Part shown: piece after piece, positions 16,157-24,825 of the stretch
Numbering within the stretch: the first letter of the stretch is position 1
Layout of the letters: each line of letters opens with the position of its first letter
NCBI GenBank assembly: GCA_037443205.1
Contig: JBBIOU010000020.1
Span: 1 to 61,668 of the forward strand
Direction: 5' to 3'
Source: JBBIOU01 sp037443205
Lineage (GTDB): Bacteria; Bacteroidota; Bacteroidia; Flavobacteriales_D; UBA2798
Length of the DNA: 61,668 bases
The notes under the pieces: generated by a model
Told to the model about the DNA's origin: nothing
Seen by the model: the letters and a program-made list of their open reading frames with translations, nothing else
The model's database searches: none
Position numbers and translations under genes: made by a program

Positions 16157-17471
16157 GATGTATAGATATTTTAACTTGTTTTATTTTGCGTTTATCGGCA
16201 GCTTCGATGGTAAAGGTATAATTATTGAAATCAATTTTTTCATTTACCTGTGGCAGTCTGCCGGCAATTTCAAGTATAAATCCGCCTAAGGTATCAGAAT
16301 CGCCTTTGTTTGCTTCAAATATATCTCCGTCAATATGCAAAACTTTATACATGTCTATCAAAGCGGTTTTGCCTTCAAATACATAGTTGTTATCATCAAT
16401 TTTAGTATAAGTAATTTTTTCATCATCAAATTCGTCAGTTATTTCGCCAACAATTTCTTCAATTACATCTTCTAAAGTAACAATGCCTAAAGTTCCTCCG
16501 TATTCATCCACTACAATGGCCAGGTGTACTTTGCTGTTTTTAAATTCTTTAAGTAAATCATCTATTTTTTTGTTTTCAGGAACAAAAAATGCCGGACGAA
16601 TAAGTTTTTTCCATTCAAAATCGTTACCCTCATTCAGGTAGGGAAGTAAATCCTTGATGTATAAAATACCTTTTATGTTATCTAACCTGTTTTCAAATAC
16701 CGGAATACGCGAAAATCCTGAGTCTATTATTCCGGCAATAAGATGTAAGAAAGGTGTGTTTATATCATAAGCCACAACATCAGTTCTAGGCTTCATAATT
16801 TGTTTCGCATCTGTATTCCCAAATTTAACGATGCCCTCCAGTATTTTTTTCTCATCGCTGTTTTTGTTATCGGCATAGGTTAATTCGAGCGCTTTTTCCA
16901 ATTCATCAACGGTAATTTGTTTTTTATTTTTTTCTATTTTTTTGTCTAAGAATTTTGTTCCGTTTATCATTATTTTACTCAGGGGTAAAAATATTGTTCG
17001 TAATAATAAAATATAACTTGCCATAATACGAGCAACCGACAGCGGATTGCGGCTTGCATATATTTTGGGCATTACTTCGCCAAACAATAAAATAATAAAT
17101 GTTACGGCAAGTACTTCTAAAGTAAATTTGAGCCAATAGTTTTCCTCCTTAAATTCAAATATTTGGTTTATGGTGCTTGCGGAAATAATTACGATGGCAA
17201 CATTTATCATGTTGTTGGTAATTAAAATGGTAGCGAGCAAACGCTTGGGTTTTTCAATAATATCGAGTATGCGTAAATCTTTACCGGTTTTTTGTTGTCG
17301 GATATTTTCTATTTGTGCAGGACTCAAAGAAAAATATGCTACTTCGCTGGCAGACACCATGGCAGATAAAAACAACAAAATAATTATACTTAGCAGCGAA
17401 AATACATCGGCTGTAGTTAATGTGTGAATAGTAATGTTTAATAATAATGAGGATTCCGCTGGAGGTTCCAA
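16146..17471 (-). CDS. gldE: Gliding motility protein GldE (DUF21/CBS/CorC-type)
   Basis: 441 residues. An N-terminal DUF21 domain has about four membrane helices (residues 20-170, with MVSASEVAYFSLSPAQ). Two CBS domains follow (MKPRTDVVAYDINTP, VHLAIVVDEYGGTLGIVTLE), then a CorC/HlyC C-terminal domain (YVFEGKTALIDMYKVL). This is the hemolysin/CNNM layout. The position between ssb and gldD identifies GldE, the gliding-associated member. Stop and start overlap gldD, so the pair is co-translated. Confidence 0.92.
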   Translation of the reverse strand: MEPPAESSLLLNITIHTLTTADVFSLLSIIILLFLSAMVSASEVAYFSLSPAQIENIRQQKTGKDLRILDIIEKPKRLLATILITNNMINVAIVIISASTINQIFEFKEENYWLKFTLEVLAVTFIILLFGEVMPKIYASRNPLSVARIMASYILLLRTIFLPLSKIMINGTKFLDKKIEKNKKQITVDELEKALELTYADNKNSDEKKILEGIVKFGNTDAKQIMKPRTDVVAYDINTPFLHLIAGIIDSGFSRIPVFENRLDNIKGILYIKDLLPYLNEGNDFEWKKLIRPAFFVPENKKIDDLLKEFKNSKVHLAIVVDEYGGTLGIVTLEDVIEEIVGEITDEFDDEKITYTKIDDNNYVFEGKTALIDMYKVLHIDGDIFEANKGDSDTLGGFILEIAGRLPQVNEKIDFNNYTFTIEAADKRKIKQVKISIHHES

Positions 17472-17487
17472 GGTTTAATATTTTAGA

Positions 17488-17910
17488 TTAAAATGGCAAA
17501 TCATCGGTGCCTTCTGCTTCGGGAATAAAACTACCCGGTTCTTCAGAGGGGCTGCTCTCGGAAGTTGCGTTGCTGCCTTTGCCCATCATTACCAAATTTT
17601 CTCCAACTATTTCGGTAATGTATTTGTTGTTTCCGTCTTTATCTTGATAAGAACGGGTGCGTAATTTGCCTTCTACATATATCTGCATGCCTTTCTTCAA
17701 ATAGTTTTGTGCCACTTCGGCTAAACCTTTCCATAATACAATATTGTGCCAATCAGTTTGTGTTTTTGTTTCTCCGGTTGTTTTGTCTTTGTATGTTTCG
17801 CTGGTTGCTAATGGAAAGGAGGCTTTTACACCACCGCTTTCAAAGGTTCTTACTTCGGGGTCTTTACCTAAGTTACCTACTAAAATTACTTTGTTAATAC
17901 TTTTTGCCAT
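17488..17910 (-). CDS. ssb: Single-stranded DNA-binding protein
   Basis: 140 residues. The N-terminal OB fold (NKVILVGNLGKDPEVRTF, TDWHNIVLWKGLAEVAQNYL, GMQIYVEGKLRTRSY) is followed by a short flexible region and the acidic tip DDLPF that recruits repair and replication proteins. The length is normal. It is followed by gldE after 16 nt on the same strand. Confidence 0.96.
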   Translation of the reverse strand: MAKSINKVILVGNLGKDPEVRTFESGGVKASFPLATSETYKDKTTGETKTQTDWHNIVLWKGLAEVAQNYLKKGMQIYVEGKLRTRSYQDKDGNNKYITEIVGENLVMMGKGSNATSESSPSEEPGSFIPEAEGTDDLPF

Positions 17911-17963
17911 GACTATCTATGTTTATTGTTGATTGTAAAAATAAAAAATTCTGATTATATTAT

Positions 17964-19019
17964 TTATAAAACTGCAAAAATATCTGTTAAATATTTTTCA
18001 ATTAATCTGGGTACGGCTAATTCCGGTGGCTTTTTCCAGTTTTGTGCAACCATGTTTCCAGGGCAATTTTTGATATCCGGCAATTCAAATAAATAAAACA
18101 CGGCATTTATTTTTCGGTGTGTCAGTATATGCGAATACACATCCGAAACATGAACCAGCTTTGCGGATAAATTTAATAACTGTTTGTTTTTAATTGTTTC
18201 AATCAGTTTTTTTTTAGTTATTTTTTTGTCGCTTTCTATCAGTAAAAAGTCGTATAAACCTTTCCAGATAGATTGAGAGCTGCGTTTTTTTAAAAAATAT
18301 TTATTCTTGTATTTTAAAACTATATAGTAATACCAATAATTTTTAATGATTGTTTTATGTTGTTTTACGGGTAAGAAGTTTACTATGCCTGTCTGAAAAG
18401 CAACGCATCTGTTCTTAAAGATGCAATGGCTGCAAGCGGGGTTTTGCGGCACACATTGCAAGGCGCCAAATTCCATAATAGCCTGATTATACAGGGAAGG
18501 ATTTTTTTTATCGAGCAATGTGGCAGCTTTTTCCATAAATATTTTTTTACCGGCAGCCGAGTCAATGGGTATATCAATACCCCAAATGCGCGCTAAAACA
18601 CGATAAACATTACCGTCAATTACTGCGTGCGGTAAATTATAGGCAAAAGAGGCAATGGCTGCGGCCGTATAATCACCTACACCTTTTAATTTTTTTAATT
18701 CCTGATAGCTGTCGGGAAACCGGCCATGGCAATGTTCAACTATATATTTTGCAGTTTGATGAAGATTTCGGGCACGCGAATAATAACCAAGCCCTTGCCA
18801 AAGTTTCATAATTTTTTCGCTATCCGCGCGGGCCAGATTTGTTACCGTTGGAAACTCTTTTACAAAGCGTTTATAATAGCTTAAGCCTTGAGCTACGCGT
18901 GTTTGCTGCAGAATAATTTCAGAAAGCCATATACGATAAGGGTCTTGCGTATTGCGCCAGGGTAAATCCCTTTTGTTTATTTGATACCATGCACATATTT
19001 GCTTCGAAAAATTATTCAT
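17964..19019 (-). CDS. mutY: A/G-specific adenine glycosylase MutY
   Basis: 351 residues from the ATG at 19019; an earlier in-frame ATG at 19040 adds only seven unconserved residues. The catalytic Glu lies in SEIILQQTRV, the helix-hairpin-helix is LKGVGDYTAAAIASFAY, the catalytic Asp is in VIDGNVYRVL, and the iron-sulfur loop is C-x6-C-x2-C-x5-C (CVPQNPACSHCIFKNRC). A C-terminal NUDIX-like domain recognises 8-oxoG. It removes adenine mispaired with 8-oxoguanine. It is divergent from the HU gene and upstream of ssb. Confidence 0.95.
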   Translation of the reverse strand: MNNFSKQICAWYQINKRDLPWRNTQDPYRIWLSEIILQQTRVAQGLSYYKRFVKEFPTVTNLARADSEKIMKLWQGLGYYSRARNLHQTAKYIVEHCHGRFPDSYQELKKLKGVGDYTAAAIASFAYNLPHAVIDGNVYRVLARIWGIDIPIDSAAGKKIFMEKAATLLDKKNPSLYNQAIMEFGALQCVPQNPACSHCIFKNRCVAFQTGIVNFLPVKQHKTIIKNYWYYYIVLKYKNKYFLKKRSSQSIWKGLYDFLLIESDKKITKKKLIETIKNKQLLNLSAKLVHVSDVYSHILTHRKINAVFYLFELPDIKNCPGNMVAQNWKKPPELAVPRLIEKYLTDIFAVL

Positions 19020-19097
19020 TCGTAGTGCAATTTTACACATTACGTCTAAAAATCAATATAATTGCATACAAAATTTAAGGCAAATAATAAATACATA

Positions 19098-19105
19098 TAT
19101 ATTTG
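19098..19105 (+). promoter_or_regulatory. Putative -7 box for the HU gene
   Basis: TATATTTG, an exact TAnnTTTG match, 43 nt before the ATG at 19149 in the spacer divergent from mutY. Confidence 0.5.
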
Positions 19106-19148
19106 CTACACCAAATAAAGATAGGTTAAACCTAAAACCAAATAAAGC

Positions 19149-19448
19149 ATGACAAAAGCAGATATTTGTGCTGATATTTCAGCAAAAACAGGAATCGAAA
19201 AAGTTACCGTGCAAGTTACAGTTGAAGCATTTATGACTTGCATACGCGAATCGCTTGAAAAAGGAAATAATGTTTACCTGAGAGGCTTTGGAAGTTTTAT
19301 AGTTAAAAAACGGGCCGAAAAAACAGGTAGAAATATTTCTAAAAATCAGGCAATAATTATCCCTGCGCATTACATACCTGCTTTTAAACCTGCTAAAACC
19401 TTTGTAGAGCGCGTAAAAAGCAAAGTGAAAGTAGCAGAAAATGCTTAA
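19149..19448 (+). CDS. HU-family DNA-binding protein
   Basis: 99 residues, the normal size for an HU/IHF subunit. The helical N-terminus is MTKADICADISAKTGIEK, the turn is VYLRGFGSFIVKKRAEKTGR, and the DNA-intercalating arm tip lies in the IIIPAHYIPAFKPAKTF region. HU bends and compacts DNA as a dimer. The stop overlaps the start of the TPR gene. The HU, TPR, small basic protein, RNase G order next to mutY is shared by many Bacteroidota. Confidence 0.93.
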   Translation: MTKADICADISAKTGIEKVTVQVTVEAFMTCIRESLEKGNNVYLRGFGSFIVKKRAEKTGRNISKNQAIIIPAHYIPAFKPAKTFVERVKSKVKVAENA

Positions 19449-19920
19449 AAAACCGGTAGTACACAGTATTTTATTTTTGCTTGGCGCGGTTTTGTTAACA
19501 ACCTACCTATATCAGGCGCCTAAAAATTTACCAAATAAACAATATGAAAATTTAAGCCCCGACAATGCAGCAGTTATGCTGGCTTTGCATTATAAAGAAA
19601 CAGGCAGTTCCGGCCCGATGCAGGGGATTAGCATGCTAAAAAAAATTGTAAAGTCCAACCCGCAAAATACCAACGCTTTATGGTATTTAGGCTTGTTTTC
19701 GATGCAAAGCGGTCAATATGACAAAGCCATCAATTGGTTTGCTTTGCTATTGCCCCAGCTTAAAGGTGAAGAAAAAGTAAATGTTCTTTTGGCCATGGCC
19801 GAAGCGCAATTCCACATAGGAGATACGGCTGCCAGACGTAATACTTTGATGCAAGTGTTTGATATTTCGAATGATTCATTACTTTTGCAGTCCATTAAAG
19901 AAAATTTAAACATTCAATAA
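19441..19920 (+). CDS. Membrane-anchored TPR protein
   Basis: 159 residues. One N-terminal membrane segment (residues about 8-25) has no lipobox or clear signal cleavage. Tetratricopeptide-like helices follow (NPQNTNALWYLGLFSMQSGQYDKAINWF, read as two shorter motifs NALWYLGLFSMQSGQYDKA and EKVNVLLAMAEAQFHIGDT). It overlaps the HU gene by 8 nt. TPRs bind other proteins; the partner is unknown. Similar proteins sit between HU and RNase G in other Bacteroidota. Confidence 0.8.
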   Translation: MLKKPVVHSILFLLGAVLLTTYLYQAPKNLPNKQYENLSPDNAAVMLALHYKETGSSGPMQGISMLKKIVKSNPQNTNALWYLGLFSMQSGQYDKAINWFALLLPQLKGEEKVNVLLAMAEAQFHIGDTAARRNTLMQVFDISNDSLLLQSIKENLNIQ

Positions 19921-19938
19921 CATAAAAACATTTTAACT

Positions 19939-20031
19939 ATGCCCAGCGGTAAAAAAAGAAAACGTTCTAAAATGGCTACGCATAAGCGTAAAAAAAGATT
20001 GCGCAAGAATCGTCATAAAAAGAAAAAATAA
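19939..20031 (+). CDS. AURKAIP1/COX24-domain small basic protein (ribosomal)
   Basis: A 30-residue ORF starting MPSGKKRKRSKM and ending KNRHKKKK; more than half of the residues are Lys or Arg. It matches the tiny AURKAIP1/COX24-domain protein found upstream of RNase G across Bacteroidota. The mitochondrial counterpart (mS38) is a small-subunit ribosomal protein, so a ribosomal role is likely by homology. It is 18 nt downstream of the TPR gene and is easily missed because of its size. Confidence 0.88.
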   Translation: MPSGKKRKRSKMATHKRKKRLRKNRHKKKK

Positions 20032-20095
20032 TTTCTTTCTGAACTATTAATCCTGTTTATATACCTGTTATATTTTATGCAGGTATGTATAATTA

Positions 20096-21649
20096 ATGCT
20101 TATTATTTTGAGCCTGGAGTTATATATAAATGCTCAACCAAACGAAGTTGTTGTTGCTTTAACCAACGATAAAAAGTTAGTTGAACTCCACCGCGAAAAG
20201 AGCAACAATTCATTTTCGGTGGGCGATGTTTTTTTGGGAAAAGTTAAGCGCGTGGTACCGGGATTAAATGCTGCCTTTGTTAATGTTGGCTATGATAAAG
20301 ATGCTTTTTTACACTATTTAGATTTAGGCCCTCAGTTTGCTTCGCTCTCTAAATACACCAAGCGCGCATTAAATAATAAACAGGTAAGCCATAAACTTGA
20401 GCACTTTGATTTGGAGCCCGACATAAAAAAGGACGGTAAAATAAACCAGGTAATTTCGGCCAATCAAAACATATTGGTTCAAATTGCCAAAGAGCCCATT
20501 TCGGCCAAGGGTCCACGATTGAGTTCAGAAATTACTTTAGCCGGAAGATATGTAGTGCTGGTACCCTTTTCCAACAAAATTTCTGTATCGCAAAAATTAA
20601 AAAACGATGAGGAGAAGAAAAGACTAAAATCGGTAATAGAAAATATACGCCCTAAAAATTTTGGAGTAATTATACGCACCGTTGCCGAGAATAAATCGGT
20701 AGCAGAATTAGAACAAGACCTGAACGAGTTATTAAAAAAATGGAAAAGTTGCGTAGAAACACTCTCCTACAGTGAACCTCCTAAAAAAGTTTTAGGCGAA
20801 TTAGACAGAACATCGGTATTACTCAGAGATATCTTAAACGAAAAATTTAATGCTATTTATGTAAACAATCATAAACTTTACGAAGAAATTAAATCATACA
20901 TCCGAAACATAGCCCCCGACAGCGAAAAAATTGTAAAGCTATATAACGGGAGTTTAGATTTATTTGAACACTTTGGCATAAATAAGCAAATTAAAGCCAT
21001 GTTTGGCCGACAGGTAGCCTTGCCCGGTGGAGGCTATTTGATTATCGAACACACCGAAGCCATGCACGTAATTGACGTTAACAGCGGCAACCGTAGAAGT
21101 ACAGACCAGGAACAAAACGCATTAAAGGTAAATCTTGAAGCAGCAGAAGAAATAGCCCGCGTATTGCGATTAAGAGATATGGGAGGAATTGTGGCAGTTG
21201 ATTTTATAGACATGCACGAATCAGAAAATCGTAAAAAATTATACGAACACCTGAAACAATGCATGAAAAGCGACCGGGCAAAGCACAGTGTATTACCACC
21301 CAGTAAATTCGGGGTTATAGAAATTACGCGTCAACGGGTGAGACCCGAAACCGCCATACAAACCACCGAAAAATGTCCCTGTTGCCATGGTAGTGGCGAA
21401 GTAGAAGCAACCATACTGCTGGTTGACGAAATAGAAAATAACCTGCGTTTTATTATCGAAGAAAAAAAAGTAAAAAAAATAAATCTGCATGTTCATCCCT
21501 TTGTTGCAGCTTATCTTAAAAAGGGTATTATTTCGTATCGCCTTAAATGGTTATTTAAATACAAACGATGGATTAAAATAAAAGGCCTTACCTCTAATAA
21601 TTTTTTAGAATATCACTTCATTGATAAATACGGTTTAGAAATAGAATAA
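20096..21649 (+). CDS. rng: Ribonuclease E/G family protein (RNase G)
   Basis: 517 residues, RNase G length, without the long C-terminal scaffold of RNase E. The S1 domain has VGDVFLGKVKRVVPGLNAAF (about residues 42-61) and YDKDAFLHYLD. The catalytic site has HVIDVNSG and VAVDFIDM aspartates, and the zinc link is CPCC. It processes rRNA and starts mRNA decay. The family often begins 'ELIIN', so an N-terminus of MLIILSLELYIN is acceptable though the first few residues are uncertain. Confidence 0.93.
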   Translation: MLIILSLELYINAQPNEVVVALTNDKKLVELHREKSNNSFSVGDVFLGKVKRVVPGLNAAFVNVGYDKDAFLHYLDLGPQFASLSKYTKRALNNKQVSHKLEHFDLEPDIKKDGKINQVISANQNILVQIAKEPISAKGPRLSSEITLAGRYVVLVPFSNKISVSQKLKNDEEKKRLKSVIENIRPKNFGVIIRTVAENKSVAELEQDLNELLKKWKSCVETLSYSEPPKKVLGELDRTSVLLRDILNEKFNAIYVNNHKLYEEIKSYIRNIAPDSEKIVKLYNGSLDLFEHFGINKQIKAMFGRQVALPGGGYLIIEHTEAMHVIDVNSGNRRSTDQEQNALKVNLEAAEEIARVLRLRDMGGIVAVDFIDMHESENRKKLYEHLKQCMKSDRAKHSVLPPSKFGVIEITRQRVRPETAIQTTEKCPCCHGSGEVEATILLVDEIENNLRFIIEEKKVKKINLHVHPFVAAYLKKGIISYRLKWLFKYKRWIKIKGLTSNNFLEYHFIDKYGLEIE

Positions 21650-21711
21650 TTCTTTCCATAAATTTATCAACCAAAAATATCATGACATAAACATATTAAC
21701 ACGCTTATTTC

Positions 21712-21719
21712 TACATTTG
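21712..21719 (+). promoter_or_regulatory. Putative -7 box for the E1 dehydrogenase gene
   Basis: TACATTTG matches TAnnTTTG, 24 nt before the ATG at 21744. Confidence 0.45.
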
Positions 21720-21743
21720 CTATAACTTTATCATACATTATTT

Positions 21744-23747
21744 ATGCAAGCTACCTCCATGCCTTACATACAATTTAACCGCGAAAATCTGAATGATGCG
21801 GAATTAATAAACATTTATAAACAAATCCTTATACCTCGGCTAATCGAAGAAAAAATGCTGATACTTCTACGTCAGGGTAAAATTTCTAAATGGTTTTCTG
21901 GATATGGGCAGGAAGGTATATCCGTAGGTACAACTATGGCTATGCAAGCGGATGAATATATTTTACCCATGCACAGAAATCTTGGGGTTTTTACTGCTCG
22001 TCAACTTCCGCTGCATCGTTTGTTTGCACAATTTCAGGGTAAAGAATTAGGTTTTACCAAAGGACGCGACAGAAGTTTTCATTTTGGCGTAAAAGAATAC
22101 AACATAGTTGGGATGATTTCTCACCTGGGTCCTCAAATGGGTATTGCGGATGGAATTGCCTTAGCTCATAAACTAAAAAAAGAACACAAATGTACACTTG
22201 TATTTACAGGTGACGGAGGAGCCAGCGAAGGAGATTTTCATGAAGCAGTAAATGTAGCTGCCGTTTGGGATTTGCCTGTTATTTTTACTATCGAAAATAA
22301 TCAATGGGGATTATCAACCCCCTCCAATGAACAATTTCGTTGCAAACAATTTATAGATAAAGCAATAGGATATGGTATTGAAGGAATTCAGGTTGACGGC
22401 AATAACATATTAGAAGTATATAACACTACCCGAAAAATTGCAGAAGATATCCGCAAAAATCCAAGGCCGGTATTACTCGAGTGCATAACTTTTCGAATGC
22501 GTGGACATGAAGAGGCTTCGGGTACAAAATATTATCCTGAAGGATTGCAAGATAAGTGGAGCAAAAAAGACCCGGTTGATAATTACGAACAATACTTATT
22601 ACAACAAGGAATTATTGATATCCGTCAGAAGGAAAACATCCGCAATGAAATTAAAAAACACATTGCCGATGAATTAGAAATAGCTTTTGCACAACCTGTA
22701 ATCATTGCAGATACAGAAAAAGAACTCAACGATATTTATGCGCCCACTGTCAACTCCGAAATTTTACCCGGGCAAAATAATAAAACAGAAAAAAGGTTTA
22801 TTGATGCTATCAGCGATGCATTAAAAATAGCCATGAAAAAACACGACAATCTGATATTGATGGGACAAGATATTGCAGAATATGGCGGAGTATTTAAAGT
22901 AACCGAAGGGTTTGTTAAAGAATTTGGCAAAGAACGAGTGCGCAACACCCCACTTTGCGAAAGCGCTATTATTGGTTGCGGATTAGGCCTAAGCATCAAA
23001 GGAATGAAAGCCATGTGCGAAATGCAGTTTGCTGATTTTGTTACCTGCGGATTTAATCAAATCGTAAACAATTTGGCAAAAATACATTATCGTTGGGGGC
23101 AAAATGCCGATGTTGTTGTGCGCATGCCAACAGGTGCCGGTGTGGGTGCCGGACCGTTTCATTCGCAAAGCAACGAAGCATGGTTTTATCATACCCCGGG
23201 TTTAAAAGTAGTTTATCCGGCCTTCCCCAACGAGGCAAAAGGTTTGTTACTGGCATCTATTGCCGACCCTAACCCGATAATATTCTTTGAACATAAAGCG
23301 CTCTATCGTAGTATAAGCGAAGATGTGTGTGATGATTATTTTACACTCGAAATTGGCAAAGCTTCGGTTATTAAAACAGGCAATCAGGTAAGTATTATAA
23401 CTTATGGCTATGGCGTACATTGGGCTTTAGAACTTCAATCGCAACATCCCGAAATTGACATGGAAATAATTAATTTAAGAACACTTTTGCCTTTAGATAC
23501 AAATACCATTTTTAATTCGGTTAAAAAAACAAGCAGAGCACTTGTGTTACATGAAGATTGTTTAACCGGAGGTATTGGCGGAGATATTTCGGCTCTTATT
23601 ACCGAAAATTGTTTTGAGTATTTAGATGCTCCGGTTATGAGGGTTGCAAGTTTAGATACTCCCGTTCCGTTTGCTATACCGCTTGAAAATAATTTTTTAC
23701 CCAAAGAAAGGTTTAAAGAAAAACTGTTTAAACTACTGCAGTATTAA
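21744..23747 (+). CDS. Fused E1 alpha-beta 2-oxoacid dehydrogenase (branched-chain/pyruvate type)
   Basis: 667 residues. Residues 1 to about 325 are the E1 alpha part with the thiamine diphosphate motif GDGGASEGDFHEA...ENNQ. About 345-667 is the E1 beta part (KRFIDAISDALKIAMKKHDN, LMGQDIAEYGGVFKVTEGF, GAGVGAGPFHSQSNEAWF). The E1 component decarboxylates a 2-oxoacid and passes the acyl group to lipoyl-E2. Alpha-beta fusions of this kind are usual in Bacteroidota and are generally annotated as 2-oxoisovalerate dehydrogenase. E2 and E3 are not nearby. A terminator follows. Confidence 0.92.
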   Translation: MQATSMPYIQFNRENLNDAELINIYKQILIPRLIEEKMLILLRQGKISKWFSGYGQEGISVGTTMAMQADEYILPMHRNLGVFTARQLPLHRLFAQFQGKELGFTKGRDRSFHFGVKEYNIVGMISHLGPQMGIADGIALAHKLKKEHKCTLVFTGDGGASEGDFHEAVNVAAVWDLPVIFTIENNQWGLSTPSNEQFRCKQFIDKAIGYGIEGIQVDGNNILEVYNTTRKIAEDIRKNPRPVLLECITFRMRGHEEASGTKYYPEGLQDKWSKKDPVDNYEQYLLQQGIIDIRQKENIRNEIKKHIADELEIAFAQPVIIADTEKELNDIYAPTVNSEILPGQNNKTEKRFIDAISDALKIAMKKHDNLILMGQDIAEYGGVFKVTEGFVKEFGKERVRNTPLCESAIIGCGLGLSIKGMKAMCEMQFADFVTCGFNQIVNNLAKIHYRWGQNADVVVRMPTGAGVGAGPFHSQSNEAWFYHTPGLKVVYPAFPNEAKGLLLASIADPNPIIFFEHKALYRSISEDVCDDYFTLEIGKASVIKTGNQVSIITYGYGVHWALELQSQHPEIDMEIINLRTLLPLDTNTIFNSVKKTSRALVLHEDCLTGGIGGDISALITENCFEYLDAPVMRVASLDTPVPFAIPLENNFLPKERFKEKLFKLLQY

Positions 23748-23832
23748 ACCTAAATTACATATTAGAAAATATGTAATTTATAAAGCGCTTGAATCATTCT
23801 GATTGATGAATTTGGGTTAAATTTATATATAA

Positions 23833-23876
23833 TTACCCTTACCTTTTGTTTATTGTAAACAAAAAGGTAAGGGTAA
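23833..23876. terminator. Bidirectional terminator between convergent genes
   Basis: A long stem: TTACCCTTACCTTTTGTTTA (23833-23852) pairs with 23856-23876 apart from one extra A, around loop TTG. It lies between the E1 gene and the convergent gene ending at 23902, and has A/T tracts on both sides. Confidence 0.85.
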
Positions 23877-23901
23877 AAATCAGGTAATTAAAGTAAAAAC
23901 A

Positions 23902-24366
23902 TCATTCTTTAATTTCCATATCTTCGTCATCAGCATGGGCAAAAGTACCATCAGCATTAACTAATGCTTTTAGAACAAACCCGGGTTTAGTAAGTCTTAC
24001 CCAATATCTGTCAGTATTTTTTTTATGATTAATTAAGCGGGTAGCCCAGTCAACTTTAAACCCTTTGTATTCTTGCAAAATAATTGAACTTACGTTTTGA
24101 GGTACGTTGGCTGCAGGATAGTGATAGGCGGTGAAATGTTTTTCGCCACTGGCAAAATATCTGGCCCGACAATGCATATTGTTATGGGTTAACACGGCTT
24201 CGAATTGTTTGCCTGCTTTAACTTCCCATCGGGCAGGAACTATACCCGGAAAATCTTTTAAGTATTGATCTTTAACAACCTGCGGAACAAGTTTTGAGCC
24301 CGGTTGGCTTATGGCATTAATACTTATTAAGATAAACGCCACTAAAATGCATAAAGGTGTTTTCAT
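23902..24366 (-). CDS. Exported PepSY-like protein
   Basis: 154 residues with a signal peptide (1-20, NAISQ). The body has two similar halves of about 60 residues with repeated short strands and a helix (VVKDQYLKDFPGIVPARWEV, SSIILQEYKGFKVDWATRLI). This is the pattern of the Bacteroidota PepSY-like/BLIP-like (DUF2874) family of periplasmic proteins. The C-terminus is acidic (DDEDMEIKE). No enzymatic motif is seen. It is convergent with the E1 gene and divergent from the cbb3 operon. Confidence 0.75.
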   Translation of the reverse strand: MKTPLCILVAFILISINAISQPGSKLVPQVVKDQYLKDFPGIVPARWEVKAGKQFEAVLTHNNMHCRARYFASGEKHFTAYHYPAANVPQNVSSIILQEYKGFKVDWATRLINHKKNTDRYWVRLTKPGFVLKALVNADGTFAHADDEDMEIKE

Positions 24367-24421
24367 AATTATTTGTGTTTTTTAAATTCAGGTAAATTTT
24401 TTTACAAAATATATGCCATTG

Positions 24422-24487
24422 TTCAAAATTACATCTTACATCCCAACTTCCCTGAAACCAAAATAAAAATGGTATGCAAATTATTTC
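24422..24487 (-). pseudogene. Relic of a paralogue of the outer-membrane-type gene at 32382-32990
   Basis: Aligns without gaps to 32385-32450, about 57 of 66 bases identical by eye, including a 25-base run with no mismatch around the FLFWFQG codons. On the minus strand it reads EII-IPFLFWFQG, like the C-terminus of the intact gene. The stop codon is lost and the upstream part quickly becomes unrecognisable with stops. Together with the intact gene it brackets the whole cbb3-hemN block in direct orientation. Confidence 0.75.
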
Positions 24488-24561
24488 TGTGTTTAATGCT
24501 TATATGCCTGATTAATAATTTTAAAAATATAGATAAAAGTATTTATAGATTAATATTAATA

Positions 24562-24575
24562 TTGACAAAGGTCAT
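24562..24575. promoter_or_regulatory. Possible CRP/FNR-type operator upstream of the cbb3 operon
   Basis: TTGACAAAGGTCAT contains a perfect TGAC-N4-GTCA palindrome, similar in form to CRP/FNR-family sites (TTGAT-N4-ATCAA). It is about 75 nt before ccoS, and a near -7 box (TATTTTG) lies at 24580-24586. Oxygen-responsive control of a high-affinity oxidase would make sense, but this rests on one site. Confidence 0.35.
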
Positions 24576-24648
24576 ATTTTATTTTGATTCCCATCATCAA
24601 TTACGCCTTTAAAGCCATTTACATTTGGCAAAGTCATGTAATATAATT

Positions 24649-24825
24649 ATGGGGGTTTTGTACATAATGATTGGAGCCAGTTTGTTTTTAGCCATAGGTT
24701 TTATTATAGCATTTATTTGGGCTGTAAAAAAGGGGCAATACGAAGATGATTACTCCCCTTCAGTGCGCATCTTATTTGATACCGATACAATTGAAAAAAA
24801 ATCTAAAAATGATAATAATTTATGA
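24649..24825 (+). CDS. ccoS: cbb3 oxidase assembly protein CcoS
   Basis: 58 residues from the ATG at 24649 (an upstream in-frame TTG at 24625 is unlikely). One membrane helix (about 5-30, ASLFLAIGFIIAFIWAVKKG) is followed by YEDDYSPSVRILFD, the CcoS (FixS) signature. CcoS is needed for cofactor insertion into CcoN. Its stop overlaps the next gene by 4 nt. The usual partner CcoI, a copper ATPase, is not immediately upstream. Confidence 0.9.
   Translation: MGVLYIMIGASLFLAIGFIIAFIWAVKKGQYEDDYSPSVRILFDTDTIEKKSKNDNNL

Noticed and set aside
24373..24612. 79-codon plus-strand open frame before ccoS
   Set aside because: It overlaps the relic of the outer-membrane-type gene on the opposite strand and the regulatory region of the cbb3 operon; the sequence has no protein-like conservation.
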